Below are positions 13,359 to 25,390 of a stretch of 64,000 bases of DNA, piece by piece. The notes under the pieces are model-generated. The model saw nothing but the letters and a program-made list of their open reading frames with translations, had not been told where the DNA came from and did not search any database. Each line of letters begins with the position of its first letter. Within the stretch, counting starts at the first letter, position 1. The stretch spans positions 124,001 through 188,000 of the forward strand of contig CAJJDN010000077.1 in the NCBI GenBank assembly GCA_905182985.1, read 5' to 3'. The DNA comes from Paramecium sonneborni. Lineage: Eukaryota; Ciliophora; Oligohymenophorea; Peniculida; Parameciidae. The position numbers and the translations under genes were made by a program.

Positions 13359-15657
13359 ATACAAACAACTTATAATGATTTCATTTGTTTTTTATTTATT
13401 CTTAATTAATATAATTAATAATTTAAGTTATTCATTTTTTTACTGTTTCTATATTTATTCTCATATATTAAACAGTTTAATTCTACAAAATTTCAGATAA
13501 AATTATTCAAAATTATAAAATGAATAAAGGTCACTGATTTATAAGTCAAAAAATTAAAGCATTGATGGAAAATATTTGTAAAAAAATTAATATAAAAATA
13601 ATTATTAAAAAAGTGATTAATTAGCAAAAATGTAAATTATTGTTAGTTATTTTTGATTAAATATATAAAGAGAATTGTTCAAAAATTTTTGGATTGAGTT
13701 GAGAAAGGTTTTCAAATTATAAATCCTTTTTTTAGTTTCATTTTATCATTAAATGATTCCATTATAAAAAAAACATAATTAAATCCTGAAGTTGAAAATT
13801 ACATTTTTAATAAGATATTTATAATATTAGGGATAAAACTAAAACTTTAAAGAATGTAATATCCTAATTAAATTTGCAATGAGAATTAAAGTATTTTTGT
13901 TTTAAATGATATACTGTTATTGCCTAAAAATAGTTTTAGTAATGTTTACTATAAACTAATTTAAATTAAGACAAAAAGAACAATATGATGAAAAAAAGTA
14001 TGAGGAGTTGAAAAAGCTATCAAAAATACTAGAGAAATAAACTTAAATTAAAAAATTCTAATCAAATGGAAAATATTAACAATTCAAAAAATTTTTATGT
14101 CTCTATTTTAGAAATAAAATTTAAAATTAATGATATTTGAAAAAATTAACTAATTTAAGAATATTGTAATGTAATAATTCTAAATTTAAAATTTTTTTTA
14201 ATTCAAAAGTACAAAAAGACAAAAGACAAAAAAAAATAAATGTTTTAGTTGAGAGAAGAACTAATTATTTAAAAGTAATAAAATAAAAAATTTGCTTATG
14301 TGATTATTTTAAAATGAATTCTAGTCCTTTAAAAAAATAATTCAGCCTTAATCTTAATACATCAAAAAGGACTCAAACTTCATTTTAGAACTCTATATTT
14401 CTAAATCTCCTTTTAAATGTAATATTGATTAATAATCAAATGTAATCAATATGGGTTGGAATTATATAGAGCAAATTAGAAAGAAATTGCTAAAGCAAGC
14501 TATAATTAGATGATTTATATAATTAATAGATGAGAAAATCAGTAATTTTGCATAATTGTGAAATGGAAAATCTTTTATTAAAGAAAAAAATTTAAGTAAT
14601 GAATTAATGGAAGGAGTTATCAAGACTTTAATAAATATAATTAAAAGTAATTATTTACTAAAGGTAGATAGAAAAACAAAATTTTAGAGCATCATAATAA
14701 AATATTTTAAAGGCTTAAATAAAAAATAATAAGACTTTAATGAATCAATAAATAACAAAGATTCAAATAAAAATGTAATATAAATATATAAATAAGATTG
14801 TTATTGGGAAACAAAGTAAGAAAAGAAATCTATTAATGAAAAATTTGTTGAATTTTAAATATAAAGTGTTTAACAAAAACAACAAATTAAAGGATTATAG
14901 AAATAAAATAAAGATTTGTAAAATTAAATATAAGAATATACAGAAAATAATAAAAACTTATAAGAATAAATCAAATAGTATGGGAGAAAAAACAAAAATG
15001 GAAAATTCGGTGTAAAAATTTAAAGAATGATAAAAAATTAGGAAGAAATTAAAAGTAGAAAATCTAGTGATTCTTAAGAACTATAAGTAGTATAAAAGCT
15101 GGATCTAGTTGAAGAATTAAACGAAATAAAAGTTAAATTATAATAATTAGAATTTGAAAATCAATATTTAAGTGAGTAAAAAATTGAGATGCAAACTTAG
15201 CTTCAATTTAACACAGATTTGTTACTGAAATAGTGATTTTTGAATTCTTTTTCAAAGGGGCAAAGTTAAGTATTTTCCTTTTAATAATAAAATTATGAAT
15301 ACTATGAATCTGATAAGGAATCAGAGGAAATCGAATGAAAAATAAAAGGATTTGATATTGATATAATTTATGAATGTTATTATTATTTTTAAAATAGATC
15401 AAAATTTTTATTTATTATATATAATTTGATTTCTTAATTGAATGATTAAAAGGAAGAGAAATGAGAAAGCTTCTCAATAAGGCTATTGTAGTAATAAAAT
15501 AAATGGTTTTTGAAGTTATATTTAATGTAAATAACTGGAACTGATAAGTTGAGATTAATACATGAGGAAAAAGTATTTGATTGATAAAAATAAATAATTT
15601 TTAGTATTTTCTTATTTTACATAATTTAAATCAGTTAATAAATTTGAATATTAAAAA
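13359..15657 (+). pseudogene. AT-rich region with remnants of coiled-coil coding sequence
   Basis: Mostly AT-rich with frequent TGA in all frames. One convincing coding segment lies at about 14960-15236 on the plus strand. It ends at TGA 15234-15236 and reads KLDLVEELNEIKVKLQQLEF, then a Gln-rich coil. No upstream start could be connected. This is probably the broken 3' end of a coiled-coil gene; a complete gene with unrecognised introns is less likely. Confidence 0.35.
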
Positions 15658-18010
15658 ATGAATTCAAGGGATGGACAGACAGAAAAGATTGAAAAGGACT
15701 TTTCAAGATTATTGGAGAGATATAATCGTTCAAAATAAGTCATTGATTAATTGTATTAATCAGGTGGTAAGAATGATACAACAATACGTTCTGAAAAAAA
15801 TTATAAGGAAGAGAAAGAGAAGGAATATGTATCAAGAGATAAGTATAACAAAATGAGAAGTTTAAATAAAGAGCTTAAAGTATAAAATTTGTATTAATAA
15901 ATAAATTAGATAACTCTAAAAGAATATATAGATAGAACAAAAGAGTTGGAATAGACAATAAGAGGGAAAGATGAATTAATAGAAAAGTATGAGAAGGAAT
16001 TAAGAGAATAATAGGAAAATTTATATAATCAATTATAAGAATAGAAGGAATAGATTTTGAAAGAAGATTAATAAGCAAGAGTTAATGAAGATCTCAGAAC
16101 TTAATTAACTTAGGCAAAATAGAAATTAATAAAAAAGAAAGCAAAAATATAATTACTTAAGGATTCTTAAAAATCAAATGATGTAAGAAATATAATTTAT
16201 ATTTTTATTAGGGTAGATTAGAAGATTAAAAATAAGGATTTCAATAAGAATTGGATAGAGTATAAAAGTTATGCGAAGAATTCTCAAATGAAATGTATTA
16301 TAAATAGATTAATTATAAATTAGTAAGGATTCAGAAAAGAGGTTGATATGTTTGAATGACGAAAATGAACAATATAAATAGTTATTAGATTAAAAAGAAG
16401 AGGATAGAAGATATTTGGAGATGATGATTTAGGAAGAGAGAGAGAATACAAATAAAATAAGTTCAAAAATTTAAGAATATTTTGATGAAAAGAAGATTTT
16501 ATAGATAACAATAGATAATTAAGGAAAGAAAGTATAGGATTTAGAAGAGTAATTGAAATAAGCTGATACAAGATATTAAATGTTGTAAGGGAAGTTAGAT
16601 TAAGAGAAATAAGGTATGATAAGTGAATTACAAGAAAATTTATAGAAAAAAAAATAAAAAACAAAATAAATGCAAAATCAGATCTAATAATTAGAATAGA
16701 AATTATTAGAAAAATCAAAAGAAGATATGATAGTTAATAAATAAATTTAAGATTTATAAGGAGAAAAACAGAAATTGTAATCTATGCTAGAGGATTAGAA
16801 ATAAAAAACTGATTAGGTTTTTAATGAAGCATAATTCAAAATATAAGATATAAGAGATTTGAAGGGAGAGATTGATAAATATAGACAAACTCTTTAAATA
16901 TAAGATGAAAAAATAACAAAATATGATGTCTAATATTAGATTGATTAGAAGGAGAAATAAAGATTAGTTCATGAGATTGAGATTTTTGAATAAGAAAATA
17001 GAAAATTAAAACATTTATTATATGAATAAGATAGAGATATTGATTACATGAGATAATAATAAGAATAAGTATTTTAATTGATTAAAATATAATAGGAGAT
17101 ATTATATATTGAAAAGAAAGTTGATTCTTTAGTTGCAGAGGTTCATGTTGCTAGAGAAGAGACTAATGAATGGAAACGAAATGCAAATGATTTAAAAAGA
17201 TAGTTATAATAACAAGAAGAAAACACTAATTAATTTAAAGCAAAGTATTTGAAAAGCAAATAGAATTCAAAAAATTTGGAAAATGAATAAAGATTTGTAT
17301 TCAAATTAAATTATATTATTTATAGCTTGAAGAAAAAGTTAAATTGTTAGAAAATGAAAAATTACTTGGAGAGAGAGAAGCTTTGAAAAATACTGTAGTT
17401 TAATAAAAATCGGTTTAATAAAGTAAAATTAAAGTGCTTGATGAAATTTAGAATATGATCAAGTAACATAAATATAGAGAATGAATTTTTATATTTAATA
17501 TTAATGAGAATAGCAAAAGATGGAGAATATCCATATTTTCATCATTTAAAAAATACAATCGATGAGAAAACTCAAAAACTCTTTGACAAAGATGTCTTGA
17601 ATGAATAAGAAAGAAATACTGCTGCTGATCTTTATATAGAATACAATAAAAATATAGCAGATGTTAATAAATTTTTATTATTAGAATATGCAGTATTGCA
17701 AAATAAAGTATTGATTTAATTAATTTATAAGATAACTAAATGTCTTAGAAGTCGTTGTTATGATGATATTTATAAAGATAGATAATCAATAAGATTTTGT
17801 GTAATAGAATGTACTCAAGGTCTGAAAGATGCTGATAAATTTGTTTAAGGATAGTTTCAATAATTGAGAGATGAGTTTTAAGAATGTATGGAAAAGACAA
17901 ATACAGGATAATGGATGATTTCAGGTGTTTTCTAATGTTATCATAATTTAAATGAAAGGTTTTCATAATTAAAATTAAACATAAGAGAAGAATTCAATTA
18001 TTATTAATGA
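15658..18010 (+). CDS. Large coiled-coil protein with a conserved non-coil C-terminal domain
   Basis: ATG 15658 to TGA 18008-18010. Three 29-nt introns are supported by frame: 16183-16211, 16295-16323 and 17297-17325. About 580 residues are a long, nearly continuous Glu/Gln/Lys coiled coil. A distinct C-terminal part of roughly 165 residues follows (from about 17510: FLYLILMRIAKDGEYPYF, later ECTQGLKDADKFVQGQFQQL). A frame change of 3n+1 near 17465-17515 is unresolved: either a longer intron (a 46-nt GTA...GAG candidate) or a one-base sequence error. A coil with a globular tail suggests a basal-body or cytoskeletal scaffold, but I do not recognise the family. The convergent CSN4 gene ends only 21 bp away. 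Confidence 0.75.
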
Positions 18011-18031
18011 TATATATATGTAGATAATTAT

Positions 18032-18687
18032 TCATTAAAATAAACTGTATAAATTTGTACAGAATTCTTCTATTGTAGATTATTCTTTATGTTAAAAATA
18101 GATATATCCCTATTATTGATCAATATATGCTGATAATCTTTCAGTAATAATCATGTTCTCTAAAAGTTAATATGCTTGATCTTCCATAAGCTTACAATAT
18201 TGAGCTAATTTATTAATGGATATATTGTTATAGAATCTACTGATAGCAGAAATAATATGTTCACAAAATAAATTGGAATTGATTTAAGTTTCTCTGGCAA
18301 ACTCTTCAATATCAGACCATTTTAATAAATCTTGTTGAACACTATCATAAATAAAATAACATTGATATACTTTGATTTTAAAAATGGAAGCCATTTTGAT
18401 TTTTAACTTCGACTATCCCTATAAATGGTTAAGAGAAGTGCTTATCTTTTTGCAGAAGCAGGAGCAGCTAATCCATTAATGATTGCTTTTTTTAAATAAT
18501 CTGGATTCTTTTAACTTAAATTATAGTATATGGAAGCAGCCTATAATCTTTTTTGATCATGTTCATAAATAATAGCTTAAGCAATATCACATTTTAATTT
18601 CTCTTGTGCATTTAATTTACCTCGGCCTTTCTCTAAATTTTATGCTAAGATTTGTCTAGCTTCTTGATAAGACTCTTCTAATTGCAT
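18032..18687 (-). CDS. CSN4: COP9 signalosome subunit 4-like PCI protein, N-terminally short
   Basis: ATG at 18685-18687 to TGA at 18032-18034, with one 29-nt intron (18342-18370): 208 residues. The sequence follows CSN4 from the late helical repeats into the PCI winged helix. Recognisable parts are AIINGLAAPASAKRQALLLT (family: AILASAGQQRSRML), then RFYNNISINKLAQYC and the winged-helix end ERLSAYIDQQQGYIYF. CSN4 is a scaffold subunit of the complex that removes NEDD8 from cullins. Normal CSN4 is about 400 residues; roughly the first 160-170 are absent. The upstream gene's stop codon is only 23 bp before this ATG, so no room exists for a longer upstream exon. Rpn5 (PSMD12) is a related PCI alternative but fits less well. 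Confidence 0.8.
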
Positions 18688-18710
18688 TCTTAAAATAAAT
18701 AAATAATAAA

Positions 18711-20308
18711 TCAATATTTTAGTTTGTTTCCTTCCCAAAATCCAATATATGTTTATCCATATTTTTAAGTATAAGTACCTCTTCCTTCCATTTAATCTTT
18801 TTAAAATCCTCCAATATAATAATCTCCATTTGAGAATGTAATGCTTCCTATACCATGTTTTCTATAATTGATAATATAAAATACTTATTTTAATAGAAAT
18901 CACCTTCATATTTTACCCAATAATTCAAAATACCAGGAAATTCATTAACATTAAGAAAAGCATCCATAATATCAGGATTATTATTAGAATGGACTCCAAA
19001 ACCATGAAATTAACCATTTAAAAATTGGCCATCATATTCAACAGTAGAGTCAGAATAATAAAGAATTCCTTAACCATTCATTTATTCATTCATTATTTCT
19101 CCTTCATAGTATCTTCCATCAGCAAATTATAATTTATCTTATCTAATTCTACTATTATAAGGAGAAAGTTAACGGTTAGATTGTATTTATTAAGGTTGTT
19201 ATTTATCAATTTATTATTGTTTTGATTATGTGATTGTTTATATTAGTTATTAATTATTTAATTGAATTGAATTACCATAATTTTATAGACTATTATTTCC
19301 AGGAATTGATTGAGAATTAATAAATTGTTATTCTGGATATAATGGTATGTTAATTAATCTTGATGTTTCTGCAGGAGATTTGTAAGGATTTCCTTAGAAC
19401 TTAGATTAACTGTTGATTTATTAGGGCATTTTTAATAAAAGATTAGTACTATCAGTTATTTTACATTATTAAGCATCTTTTAATCTATTCTGAATATCTT
19501 AGTAATTATATCTCTGAAAAGGATCTATTTAGACCATATTTGAAATAATGTCTGCCAAAGTGCTAGGATATATTTTAGAAAATTCAGCAATTCTAGTTGT
19601 TATTCTTTATTAATCAATAGTATTATTCTAATAAAGAGAATCACAAGATTTGGCTATGCTTTATTAAATTAATAAAATACCTAGTGCAACATGAAGAAGA
19701 AGCATTCCAAAAGTGAATATAGTAGCTTTTTCAACTGAATATTTTAGAGAAGGGTCTAATTTCAGTTCTTCTGGTGCTGGATATAAATGTGGAATTTGTT
19801 TTCCCCAAAAGTCTATTGGACGATAAGAATTTTCAAAACTTCTCAACTTCCAAACATCATTTTCACCTTACCATAAATTATTAAATCCTATGTATTGTTT
19901 TTTTTCAAGGTTTAATTATGCAAATACTACACAATCTATAAGATGATATAGCTCTTTTGAGGAGTAATCTTGTTGACCTCTATTTTATAGGTACTCTGCA
20001 AAGCTTTAAACTGGATGTTCAACAAGCAGTTGGAGTTCATAAAAAGTAGAACAGAATTCATCATGAGTCACAGTATTGTGTTTGACAATTTGAAGAAGAG
20101 TTTAACATGTTTTAGTTTGAGTCAAGTCTTTTACTGCTCGTTTGAATGAATCTTCATCATTATATTTGAAAGTCCAAAATTCTAATTTTTGCATAGTAGT
20201 TTTGTTCTAAAATAGTATGTAGGTGGATTATTTGTCTATTATGTCGAATTATTTAAGGGTTTCTTCAAAAAGTTGTGATTGAGTTTGTTTTGGTTAAGGA
20301 ATTCCCAT
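18711..20308 (-). CDS. Pseudokinase-like domain fused to C-terminal MORN repeats
   Basis: ATG at 20306-20308 to TGA at 18711-18713, one 23-nt intron (18862-18884), 524 residues. The N-terminal ~270 residues have a protein-kinase fold pattern: a helix-C-like stretch, then PAPEELKLDPSLKYSVEKAT followed by IFTFGMLLLHVALG (the APE and subdomain IX equivalents), and IISNMVQIDPFQRYNYQDI (subdomain XI). I see no glycine-rich loop, VAIK lysine, HRD or DFG, so catalysis is unlikely. A Gln-rich linker follows. The C-terminal ~150 residues are MORN repeats (YYEGEIMNEQMNGQGILYY, YIGGFQKDQMEGRGTY, YIGFWEGNKLKY). MORN repeats often bind membranes or scaffold cytoskeleton. The start codon is 23 bp from the start of the divergent SET gene. 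Confidence 0.82.
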
Positions 20309-20331
20309 ATAAAATTAAAATTAAAACAGAA

Positions 20332-23300
20332 ATGAGCTTAAAGCGGGCAAAAGGAAACAAGACAAAATAGAGTAGTAGTGCTGAAGAAGAGAAAAAGAGT
20401 GATTCAATATCCAAATAGATAAAAAAATAGAGGAAGAAAAATAATAATGTGGGAATAATAGAGAATAAGAAAAAAGCGAAAATGTAAGAATTTTAAAGGG
20501 AAGATGCTTGGAAACATTTAGAAACAATAGCAGATTTGTTAGTTCAAAGTGATCCTTATAACATTTTGAATAATGAGGAATTGAGTACTTTAATACAAAT
20601 TTTAGAAAACTATGAAAGAGATCCTAAGGAATACTATAAAGAATGGTTTGATGAAGAGTATGAATATTAATTTGATGAAACAACATAATTAAAGAAGGTA
20701 TATAACAGTAAAAGTATAGCCTATTAATTTTAGGAGTAATTTGTATAATTTGAATCAATTCAGAAAAAGAGTACAATACCGATATTATTGGGATATTTAA
20801 GCAATAATCAAAGATTTGCATAAATTATTTGGCAACATTTATATGAGATGCAAAAATCAATAATCCTACTATTATTTGTCCAAAGTATGGGAAGATGCCA
20901 AACCAAAGATTAGATCAGTTATATAGAAGTTTTCAGAATAAATTAAGGAAGAGGTGCATAATATTCTATAATTGAAAACAGAATATAAAATATCTTCAAA
21001 GATTTGGCCTGTGATTCCTGAAAAGAAGGAAATACGAACTTATATTGAAATATAGGATTATGAACCTAACCCTAATGAGGAACCCCATATAAGTCAAATA
21101 AAAGAGAAATTATCAAGCAAGAAAGTTCCAATAAAATGCAAGAATGATTGTGTTTGTTTTGATTTAAATAGAATGGGAACATTTAATTATTCAGAAATAA
21201 CTTGGGATTCAGAATGTCCAAATAGACGTAATAGAATTGAATGTAAAGAACATGAAGGAACAGATAAAACATGTTTAAATATGTAAATTTAATTAAAATA
21301 ATATTTAACTAATAGAATTAATTTTGGAGATAATGCAGATGTAGAAGTATAATTAATATTTAAAATATAAAGGAAACATTATGTTGGGGAATAGATGTTT
21401 ATACAAGAAATGTTATAATGAACATTCTACCATTAGATTATGATGAATAATAGAAAAATTTATTTATTGAGAAATTAATTTTAGCAATCAATAGACCAAA
21501 TGATAAATAGAGAGGATATGATATGGGATTAGCATGTGATTATATAATTAAAGAATCCAGAATGATATCAAGTTATTATAATAAGGATGATAGAAAAATG
21601 GCTAAATAAATAAAAAGAGTAATAAAACTTGATGGAGGAGGATTTAGAATTCATACAAAAGGATGTGGATTAGTTTGTGTAAATAAATTTGGTATTAAAA
21701 CAAATTCTCTTATTATACCTTATTTGGGTGAAATCTATCAACCATGGAGATGGTATGAAAAATAAGATTTTATTAAAAAATAAATGAAAGAATTTAATAA
21801 AAAAGATATCCTTCCAGATTTTTATAATATTATGTTAGATAAACATCCTGATGAAGATGATGGAATGGATATCCTTTTTGTTGATCCTATTAATAAAGGC
21901 AATTTTTCATCAAGATTAAGTCATTCTTGTAATCCTAATTGTGGTACTGTTACAACTGTTAGTAATGGAACTTATGTTATTGGAATGTATGCTATGCGAA
22001 ATATTTAATATGGTGAAGAATTAACATTTGATTATTGTTCATTCACTGAAAGTAAATAAGAATAATTATAAGCTTTATGTTTATGCGGCAGTTTAAATTG
22101 TAGAAAGTATTTCATTTATTTTATTAGATATTATTTGGAGTTGTCTAATCAAAGAGAATATAATGCTATTTTAGATAGAAATCATTGTTTTATTAAAAGA
22201 AATGCTATTCTTTTTAATGCTTGTCTAGATAATATCAAAATAGATGAATCGCTTTTTAACAAACATAAAATTAGATCTAGTTTATTAACAGCTTGTCCTT
22301 TCTGGTTAAAAAGTTGGATTTCTTAATTGCTTAAATTTATTGATGAAGAGTATTATTTCATTTCAGAGTAGATATTTAATATATAAGACAGAGTTAGATA
22401 CAAAATTCGTTCTTAATGAAGAAACTTAAAATTGGAATCTATTTACTGTTTAATAACATTCTGAAGAAAGAATATAAAACTTAATTTTCACTTTAGATAA
22501 AATTAAGTTCTTTTTAAAATAGAGTGATTCAGTTGAACCTCCATTGTCTAAAATTTCTAATGAAGATTTAATTATGAATTTTTGGAGAATTAATAATTCA
22601 AATGACTCTCTATTATAAAATGATGTTTATCAGTTATTTTAAAAATTTGGATTGAAAAAGTTGATGGAATTAATTACACACATTTCAGAAAAGAGACATT
22701 TATATGAAATTTAAGAATAATTGATTTTAACAAGATTATTATTCTTAGTGCTTTCACATTTACTTTTATAATAAAAGCATTCATTTTAATATGAAGGATT
22801 GTCTTTGATGTTATAAATGATGGCATTTACATACACTTATTTCAAGGCCACTGAATATAAAGGATTTTAATCTTTTCCTATGGAAGATCTAGAATGGGGC
22901 AAAGTAGGTTTGATAAAGAAGAAATGTAAAGTTGAGGGAAAAATCTATTCATCCTTATTTGTATGGGGTTAACTTGTTGGATGGTATAAGTAAACTGTAG
23001 CCACACCCTAAATATCACTTAGTGTAGATCGTAGAGGCACTTTATTATATCCTTAGATTTGTTCATTTGATATATCTGGAGAAAAATAAGTCTCATCATT
23101 ACAAGATAAATGTAAAACTGACTATTTTCAAAAATAACTCGAAAAAAGATTTAACATAATAGTGGGAGAATTGAATTATAAAACTAATTAAAAATATTTT
23201 GGTACCATTTTTTTTGAATAGATTTATTCAAAAGAATTGGGTTCAGAATTTTTAGATAGGGCATTAATTTATGATAAAAAAGATTTCAATATCAAATTTA

Positions 23301-23482
23301 AACAATTTCTAAAGTATGAAAAAATTAAATTCAATCATTCATCAGATAAAATCTATAAATTAATGGATAACTTCAAAAATTTGATATAGGTTTAATTACC
23401 AAAATAAAAGCTTAATAAAAAATAGATGGAAGAAATAAAATCAGAAGAAAGACATAAGGAAGATTAAAAAGAGAATGCCTGA
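20332..23482 (+). CDS. SET-domain histone methyltransferase, SDG2/ATXR3-like
   Basis: ATG 20332 to TGA 23480-23482 with introns 20698-20719 (22 nt), 21347-21372 (26 nt) and 22350-22371 (22 nt): 1026 residues. The SET core lies around residues 420-580. It contains [20 protein letters not shown], a [20 protein letters not shown] insertion, [14 protein letters not shown] (cofactor-binding NH-x-C type motif as SHSCNPNC) and [17 protein letters not shown] Cys-rich post-SET follows ([11 protein letters not shown]). The insertion and the post-[14 protein letters not shown] segment match the plant ATXR3/SDG2 type, which trimethylates H3K4. A Cys-rich segment ([10 protein letters not shown]) precedes the SET as a likely pre-SET zinc site. 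The C-terminal ~400 residues are not recognised. H3K4 specificity is inferred from family resemblance. Confidence 0.9.
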
Positions 23483-23730
23483 TAACTTAATAATTATGAT
23501 GATTTTTAATATATTTCATTATAGTAATTATCCATTTGAATATACTCTAAATTCTGATAATTTCATATAAGTGGCATCAAGTGTTTTTGTATGTTAAGTC
23601 TATTATGAATTATTGGGACTTTAAACAATAGAAGGCCTTGCAACAATAAAAATAAACTTTATACTTAGCTAAACTTCTTTCATCATCTTATAAATATCTG
23701 TCTAATTATTTTAATTTACTAAAATGAAAA

Positions 23731-24889
23731 TCATGCAATTAAACTCTTTTAGTGATAGATGAAGTACTAAATGAGAGGGGATAAATACACATTGGTGATT
23801 TTTTTCATGAGTATAAGATTGTCCATCATATTTTATTGATATTAAAAACTATGTTATAACTTCTTTTTTGCCTAGCATAATTTAACTTGTTGAGAAGAGG
23901 CTTTCTTTTCATTAGCAATTTCTAATAATTTAACTCTAGAATAAGATGATTGGATACTTGAGACGTTGATTTTCTTCTGCAAGTAGTTATTATTCTATTT
24001 ACTTTCGTCTGTTAATGGATTGAGTTCTCATTCTCTCTACTCTGGTTACAACACTAGAGATTTATTTATTTTCATATCCTTTGATACTAGCTAATCTTTA
24101 TTTATGGAGTGAAAATGCCCTACTATTGTAAAGACTTACATCCGTCTACTACGAAGATAATCATATTCTTAATAACTCATTAATTAATATTATTCTTCAG
24201 TTGTTAGATCTCTAACTACTATTTGATTACTTTCTATTCTAACATTGTGATTTCTGTTGATTATTCAAATTAAGAAATGGCAGCATCTAATTTACTCCTC
24301 AGTCGTAGGAAGTCCGACTTTAGTGATGCTAAATCAATCTGTTACGCATCTTTTCCATTACACTTTTCCTATCATTTAATTATAACTAAATTGATACTTG
24401 ATGATAAGTCATTGATTTACGATTGAATTACTTATTACAATATTAACATGTTTCTATTACATATTCACAGACAGATAAGTGATCTCCTTTTGCTCTTTTT
24501 AATGTTGTTACAAAACAACCTGGTGATGGACATGGAATACGTTAAAAATCACATTCTTCAACATGTTTCTAATACTTCTTGTAGTCCAGTGTCACTTTAC
24601 AACCATATCGACGATTTACACATCCTATTACCATATCTCGGTAACTCTAATAAATTGCATTGTTTGCAGGATTGAAATAATTCAATGCTTTGCATTTCTA
24701 ACAAAATATTTTTGGCCCTCTTGATTTCTATTTTAGATCTCCATGACAAGTTTAACACAATAACTTTTAACATCGATAACATTAAAGAGGTTATTATGGA
24801 ACCAATTAACATTCAATGCATAAATTTGGTTAAAGATGAACCTTTACTTAATCCCAATTCAATATTTATCTAGTGTCAATTGGATTCAT
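23731..24889 (-). CDS. RING finger plus TRAF-type zinc finger, coiled-coil protein
   Basis: ATG at 24887-24889 to TGA at 23731-23733. The N-terminal RING-like module reads LCIECQLVPQQPLQCYRCQK then LLCQTC and ends with CQKCKALNYFNP. TRAF-type zinc fingers follow: GCVNRRYGCKVTLDYKKYQK, HVEECDFQRIPCPSPGC, then HLSVCEYVIETCQYCNKQF. A coiled-coil tail forms the C-terminal half. Intron 24339-24361 (23 nt) is well supported. Four further short introns (about 25, 28, 20 and 22 nt) between 24250 and 23900 fit the frame and skip TGA codons, but their exact edges are less certain. The RING suggests an E3 ubiquitin ligase. The 250 bp between its stop and the SET gene's stop hold nothing recognisable. 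Confidence 0.82.
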
Positions 24890-25390
24890 AATTTATAATT
24901 ATATTAATCATTCTAAAATTATAATCACCTACTTAAACTCTATCATTACAACTCTTCTACTCTAATCTTTCTTTTGGTTCCATCATCTTTTTTTAGACAT
25001 TATTTACATAATTCTTTATTATTATAAACTATCATTCATTTTTATTAGTACTTCTTACTAATTCACATTTATACACAATTTACCTTTATTTAATATTAAA
25101 TTATTACGTATTCTAAAATATATTCTTCTCCAAAATATGATTATCTAAACTATTTTTTTTTCTTTATTAAATATTTTTTATACATTTAAATTATTAATTC
25201 AATCTTTCAAAATTTTCCTTCTTCTTACTTCACAATATTAAACATATTTCATCAAAACAAACATTTATCAATTTTTATTTTATTCAATACATCATCTTAA
25301 AATTAATCATCTTTTCGTAAACTTGTTTAATAATTATAAGAATTAATCCATATCTAAATTTGTTTTCTATTTCAAATAAATAAATTGTAA
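24890..25390. other. AT-rich intergenic region between divergent genes
   Basis: Very AT-rich with long T- and A-rich runs. Probably carries the promoters of the RING-TRAF gene (minus) and the gene at 25391 (plus). No specific element identified. Confidence 0.4.

Noticed and set aside
16320..16718. Minus-strand frame of 132 residues looking like a membrane protein
   Set aside because: Antisense to the Glu/Gln/Lys-rich coiled-coil gene, which has conserved introns and frame.
20332..23482. In-frame TAA/TAG codons as signs of a pseudogene
   Set aside because: These codons are Gln in this code; after removing three short introns the 1026-codon frame is intact and ends in TGA.
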